This document shows, one piece after another, positions 59,961 through 64,000 of a stretch of 64,000 nucleotides of DNA. This stretch comes from Trichostrongylus colubriformis (Eukaryota > Nematoda > Chromadorea > Rhabditida > Trichostrongylidae). The notes under the pieces are model-generated. The model did no database searches. It was not told the DNA's origin and saw only the letters and a list, made by a program, of their open reading frames with translations. The stretch covers positions 52,346,727 to 52,410,726 of the forward strand of contig OZ022259.1 of the NCBI GenBank assembly GCA_963978905.1. The letters are read 5' to 3'. Numbering within the stretch: the stretch's first letter is position 1; every line of letters starts with the position of its first letter. A program made the translations under genes and the position numbers.

Positions 59961-60131
59961 GGCCACGTTCATACTCCGCGGTGCCGGCAGCAAGGCGTGG
60001 ATGCGTCTCTGCGTCTCCACTTATCCTAACCTGCCTGGTTGGCTGCGTCGTCTCTGTAGGCCCCCGTGACATTCTGCCCCGCTGCCTGTGAACGCAAAGA
60101 CGTCCTGCCGGCGCTGAGTATGATCGCGGCA
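59961..60131. mobile_element. MITE family B, copy 7
   Basis: Ends GGCCACGTTCATACTCCGCG and CGCTGAGTATGATCGCGGC. Interior GTGCCGGCAGCAAGGCGTGG and GCCTGTGAACGCAAAGACG. Confidence 0.8.
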
Positions 60132-60409
60132 TCATGTATTTCAAGGCTGACGGCGAGAATCGGGCAACCCTCGTTGCATAGCTAATCATCTTTTGCTTTT
60201 ACCTACTGCGCGTACCTATCAGGGATACTGATTGCACTTTTGCATGATTTAGGGTTGAGAAAGGAATAATTAGGAATCTAATCACACCTCCTTCTCACCT
60301 CCTATCCGCCTACTCGCTTATTCGCTCACTCTCCTGAAGCCTATCGTCGAAGGATATGCTTGTATTCTCTTACGTCTACTCACATGAATAATCAACTGTG
60401 AAGACTGTC

Positions 60410-60680
60410 TAGCGCAGTATTCAGAGTACGCGATTAACGTAATTCGGCGGAAAGCAGAAGATAAGCATCGATCAAGCGATTAGGCGATTGTGCGGAAAGG
60501 TTAAGACACTTATCGATTGAGAGATAGGTGACGCAATCGTCTAAAGAGCTAGGGTTTGTTGAGAGTTCGCGATTCGCGCGATTCAGGCGAAAAGCATAAG
60601 GTACGTATCGATTAGGTGAATGATAGGCCTCAATGGGGCGAATCGCACGACCGCCTGAACCGCCCGAGCTCTGAACAATG
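60410..60680. repeat. degenerate minisatellite, inverse of 51420-51610
   Basis: Units such as AAGCATCGATCAAGCGATTA, GCGATTCAGGCGAAAAGCAT and AGGTACGTATCGATTAGGTG recur. In the opposite strand they resemble the CGATATGTATCNTTTTCC units at 51420-51610. Isolated units also occur near 58150-58240 and 60715. Confidence 0.5.
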
Positions 60681-60970
60681 CCTAAAACGCCGCATTGTTT
60701 TTCCCATTCTCCTAATCGATGCGTATCTCATCATTTTCGCCTCTTCACCTAAAGCAGTCAGTAGGCAGAGCGAACAGAATCAATAGGTATTTTTCTCATT
60801 TTCCTACTCACTCACTCATCCGTTTATACTCCTACTCGTCTATTCGCCTAAATCGCCAGACGTCAACTCTGAACAACAAAGTAACTGAAGAGTCTTTATT
60901 CCATTATCTGAGATTACGGAGTAATATTACTTCAGTGCTATATGAAACGGTGAGGGAAGGGAGGGAGGGA

Positions 60971-60984
60971 GGGGGGGGGGGGGG
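60971..60984 (+). repeat. poly-G run (14)
   Basis: An uninterrupted run of 14 G preceded by GAGGGAGGGAGGGA. Confidence 0.95.
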
Positions 60985-61089
60985 TAAGTGCTTGGCGACC
61001 CTCCAGACTTATTAGGGCAAACATCCCCGCAGTTAAACGGTTGTCCCCTCATCCTGCATCTATCAACATCATTCGTTTTAGACCGTGTC

Positions 61090-61149
61090 ATGGCCGATAC
61101 ACCAAGCGAAAAGATAACGCCTGACAAGGCTCTTTCTGTAGATCCTGAT
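61090..61149 (+). CDS. candidate first exon of an unidentified gene
   Basis: After a good acceptor (CATTCGTTTTAG, ending 8 nt before) an ATG opens 20 codons reading MADTPSEKITPDKALSVDPD and then meets a strong donor GTGAGT. This matches the start-exon layout of the three real genes here. The protein is not recognised, and the next exon was not found. About 190 bp downstream the mariner and LINE insertions begin, so the remaining exons either lie beyond the window or have been separated by them. Confidence 0.4.
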
Positions 61150-61337
61150 GTGAGTCGTTGCTATTTCGACGAGAGATTGTCTGAATTCATCAAAATAAAC
61201 ACAAATGAGCATTTCAGTGTGCATATTTCAATGTTACTGGTGGGAAGTCCGATCACATGCTTGTAAATCTCGGAGAAAATCGTCTCGCAGTCAAGGTATC
61301 CAGAAGTTCCTCAACATTTTTGATTGGTTACAAAATA

Positions 61338-61868
61338 TTAGGCTGTCCCGAAAGTTCCGGAACACCTTGGCGGACAAGGGTTTTCGGGCCTTCCCGCGAT
61401 GGATAACCAGGGCATTTGTCGATTGACTTTGAGGAACGTTCCATGCCATAGGCATATAAGGATTCGCGCCTATCCACAAAAGGAATAGAGCTCGAAATGG
61501 ACGAGACGTCACTCCGAGAATTGTACTTCTACGAGTTCTACCGAGGGAGTTCCATAAGGGAAGTGGTCCAAATAATCAGCGTCGCATGTGGAGCAAGCAC
61601 AACTATCTACCGTTGGTTCACCCGCTTCCGTTCTGAAGATATAGCCCTGAAAGATCAGCAACGCAGTGGCCGTCCATCTGAGCTGACGATCAGCTTTTCA
61701 GGAGAACTGTGCAGGAGAACCCCACGGCAAGCACACGTGAAGTAGCCCTGCTACTCGGTTGTGGGAACACCACAGTCGATCAGCATCTCACTCGGCTGGG
61801 ATACCGGAAAGTGCCCTCGACTTGGACACCCCATGCCCTATCCGACAGCCGACATCTGGCAACATTTA
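61338..61868 (+). mobile_element. mariner element, 5' part, cut by a LINE
   Basis: The left terminal repeat TTAGGCTGTCCCGAAAGTTC follows a TA. About 160 nt later the transposase starts. The element is broken at about 61868, where LINE sequence begins; its right half lies beyond the LINE and outside the window or is lost. The terminus differs from that of the mariner in lipase 1, so it belongs to another subfamily. Confidence 0.85.
61497..61868 (+). pseudogene. mariner transposase, N-terminal half
   Basis: MDETSLRELYFYEFYRGSSI starts the DNA-binding domain, with TTIYRWFTRFRSEDIALKDQ and QRSGRPSEL, all typical of mariner transposases. A one-base loss near 61685 shifts the frame, after which QENPTASTREVALLLGCGNT and LTRLGYRKVPSTWTPHALSD complete the second helix-turn-helix. 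The catalytic domain is absent because the LINE has inserted here. Confidence 0.88.
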
Positions 61869-64000
61869 AAATTATGATATCGATCCCAGAACCGAAACAC
61901 TTTCCTCTACCAAATTTTATGAAGGCCGATTATGTTTCCCTGCGTGAATACTTTTCTTCAATTGATTGGTGGAACGTTTTCGAGGGATATTCAGATGTTG
62001 ATGACATGTACAAAAGATTCTGTCGGATTCTCTACGCTGGCTTTGCCAAATATGTACCTTTTGAGATTATGGGCGTACCGAAATTGAGATATCCAAAACA
62101 TATCAGCAACCTAGTGGCCCAGAAAACTCGGCTTTACAGTGTGCTTCAGACCTCCCCACTGTCGTTTTTCCAGTATAGACGAGTTTGCAAGGAGTTAGAC
62201 TTCCACTTGAAAAAGTTTCTGGCTTATAATGAAAGAAAGACGGTTACAAAATCACGCAAACAAATGTTCTGTTCTCTCGTAAGAAATAAACTTAAGCCAC
62301 AAATGAACATCCCTGTGCTTTATGATGTTACTGGTGGCCAATTGCAAAGTGACAACCAAAAAGCGGAAGCACTTGCCAACTATTTTGCATCAGTCTATAA
62401 CCCTTCTGAGACTACGTACGAGGAAGCCTTTGTAAATGGGGGAGGCTACCACTGCGAAGTCACAGTATCACTAGAGGAAGTATATGGAGTTCTGAGGTCG
62501 CTCAAAAGTTCTTGTTCATCTCCATTTGATGGCATTCCTCAAATCGTGCTCAAAAAGTGTGCGTATTCTTTACTCAAACCTATTTGGATGATTTTGAACG
62601 CTTCTTTGATATTTCGCGAGGTCCCGTCAATCTGGAAAGAATCTCTCGTCACAGCAATTCCTAAAGTATCAAAACCGCATATGATATCGTCTTTCCGTCC
62701 TATAAGTATCACTACTCCGATAGTTAAGATCCTAGAAAAGGTATTACGTGATAAACTTCTGAAACAGTTCATCAGGAATAAAGTCATTCCCCCAGAACAA
62801 CATGGATTCGTAGCGGGTGCTTCCACGTGTACGGTAATGGCGGATTGTGTATTTGACTGGAATTTGGCTGTAAACAAGGGTGAAGGCATCGATGTCATTT
62901 ATTTTGATTTATCGAAAGCTTTCGATAAAGTTTGTCACGGCAAGCTTCTCTTCAAACTAGAGCGACTGGGTATCAGTGGGACCTTACTAGAATGGATTCG
63001 CTCCTACTTGAGTAACAGACACATGTATGTAAGAGTCGGTAACTCGTTTTCAAAGCGCCACTCATGCACCAGTGGTGTCCCTCAAGGTGGTGTACTATCA
63101 CCTCTTCTGTTTTTAGCATACACCTATGACTTACCAGAATGTTTGAAAACACATCCTTCTGTTAGAGTACACATGTATGCTGATGATATAAAGGTATATG
63201 GTGTATACACTGAAGATACTCACGAGCATATCCATGAGGCTCTAACCCGCTCCATCAGTAACATGATGGCGTGGGCTGCAGCCTGGGAGATACCTGTTAA
63301 CCTTAGTAAGACATCGGTGCTTCACATGGGAAACGCCAAAGCAGTCTCATACACATACGAAAATGTAATACTGCACACTTCACAGAGTGTTCAAGACCTC
63401 GGATTCCATATGGACAGGGAGCTGGATTTCGATCAACACATAAGTGCCACTGTACAGAAAGCATTTAGTACTCTATTTGCCATCCTCAGAAACATTCGCT
63501 GCAACGATGTGTCTTTACTAGTGAAACTTTACAAGACCTATGTGATACCAATTCTTGAATATGGATCACAAATTTGGAGTCCCCACACAAAGAAACTTCA
63601 AGCAAAAGTTGAGAAGGTACAACAAACCTTTACTAGAATATTAATGTATCGGTGTTACCCTAATCCAGCTTATCCTGTCCATATGCCCAGTTATAGGGAG
63701 CGTCTAAAATGCCTTGGACTTAAATCTCTACTATACCGTAGGATTTTTAATGATGTCGTATTCTGTTTTAAGCTAGTGAAGGGTGAATTGAACCTCAAGC
63801 CCAGTAAGTACTGGCGGTTTAGACCTTGCAGAGGTCGCGTGCAAAAACTATCGCTGCAATGTCCTACACTGGCAAAAAAACAGCGATCTAAGGTCTTCAA
63901 TTCCCTTCTCTTCCGTGGGGCGAGGTGGCTTCAGTCGTTACCAGCCGATATTGTGGAAGCACAGAGTGTCAGCATCTTTAAAAACAGATTAAGGAAAGTG
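61869..64000 (+). mobile_element. 5'-truncated non-LTR retrotransposon (CR1/Jockey-like), open to window end
   Basis: The reading frame from 61874 (first ATG) runs without a stop to 64000, at least 709 codons. Its first part is the linker usually found between endonuclease and reverse transcriptase, so the endonuclease was lost by 5' truncation on insertion. The reverse transcriptase has VIYFDLSKAFDKV (motif A, Asp345), TSGVPQGGVLSPLLFLAY (motif B, from about 400) and MYADDIKVYG (motif C, Asp437-Asp438). The C-terminal part has YVIPILEYGSQIWSPHT and ends near FKNRLRKV, where such proteins usually finish. The lack of stops suggests a recent insertion. The clade is inferred from motif style; Jockey and CR1 cannot be separated by eye. 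Confidence 0.9.

Larger units (their letters stand above)
57461..61089. other. spacer after the transporter
   Basis: No gene was recognised. It contains the nested MITE, a strongly AT-rich stretch (about 59270-59520) built from TTATAATTTAATTT-like words, one family B copy and a degenerate minisatellite. A GATAAA hexamer at about 57673 could be the transporter's polyadenylation signal; no AATAAA is closer. Confidence 0.45.

Noticed and set aside
1..64000. CRISPR array, rRNA genes or prokaryotic operons
   Set aside because: No regularly spaced identical repeats with unique spacers, no rRNA-like sequence, and all genes are intron-rich and eukaryotic.

Overview
This window reads as nuclear DNA of a nematode, most likely a strongylid (hookworm-like) parasite. 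That is an inference from short exons with TTTCAG-type acceptors, AG acceptors 8-17 nt before start codons as expected for spliced-leader addition, gene families with close nematode relatives, and an unusually dense population of inverted-repeat transposons. No genus can be fixed without a search.

Three multi-exon genes are well supported, all on the + strand. Two tandem paralogues encode secreted acid lipases of the gastric/lysosomal family (29156-35333 and 38631-46831). Each has ten exons with matching phases, and the catalytic Ser, Asp and His are visible in both. The third gene (52387-57460) has thirteen exons and encodes a multi-pass proton-coupled amino-acid transporter of the SLC36/PAT type. 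A short exon at 61090-61149 may be the start of a fourth gene. Lipase copy 1 lacks a normal AG acceptor before exon 5, so it may be inactive or unusually spliced.

Layout. 1-27188: about 27 kb with no convincing gene, filled with MITE-like inverted repeats and low-complexity sequence. 27189-28900: a 1.7-kb fold-back element with arms of about 670 bp, ending 255 bp before the first lipase. 29156-35333: lipase 1, whose intron 3 holds a dead mariner. 35400-38560: spacer with two repeat elements. 38631-46831: lipase 2, whose 4.3-kb intron 3 holds a decayed antisense RTE-type LINE. 46832-52386: repeat-rich spacer. 52387-57460: transporter, with related MITEs in two introns. 57461-61089: spacer containing an 84-bp perfect palindrome nested in an older MITE. 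61338-64000: a mariner transposase interrupted by a 5'-truncated non-LTR retrotransposon whose reverse-transcriptase frame is open to the window end.

At least seven families of short inverted-repeat elements (called A-G here) recur through the window, many inside introns. The two lipases probably act in lipid hydrolysis in the gut or lysosome, and the transporter moves small amino acids across a membrane. Nothing in the sequence ties the transporter to the lipases beyond proximity. No CRISPR array, rRNA or convincing tRNA was found.
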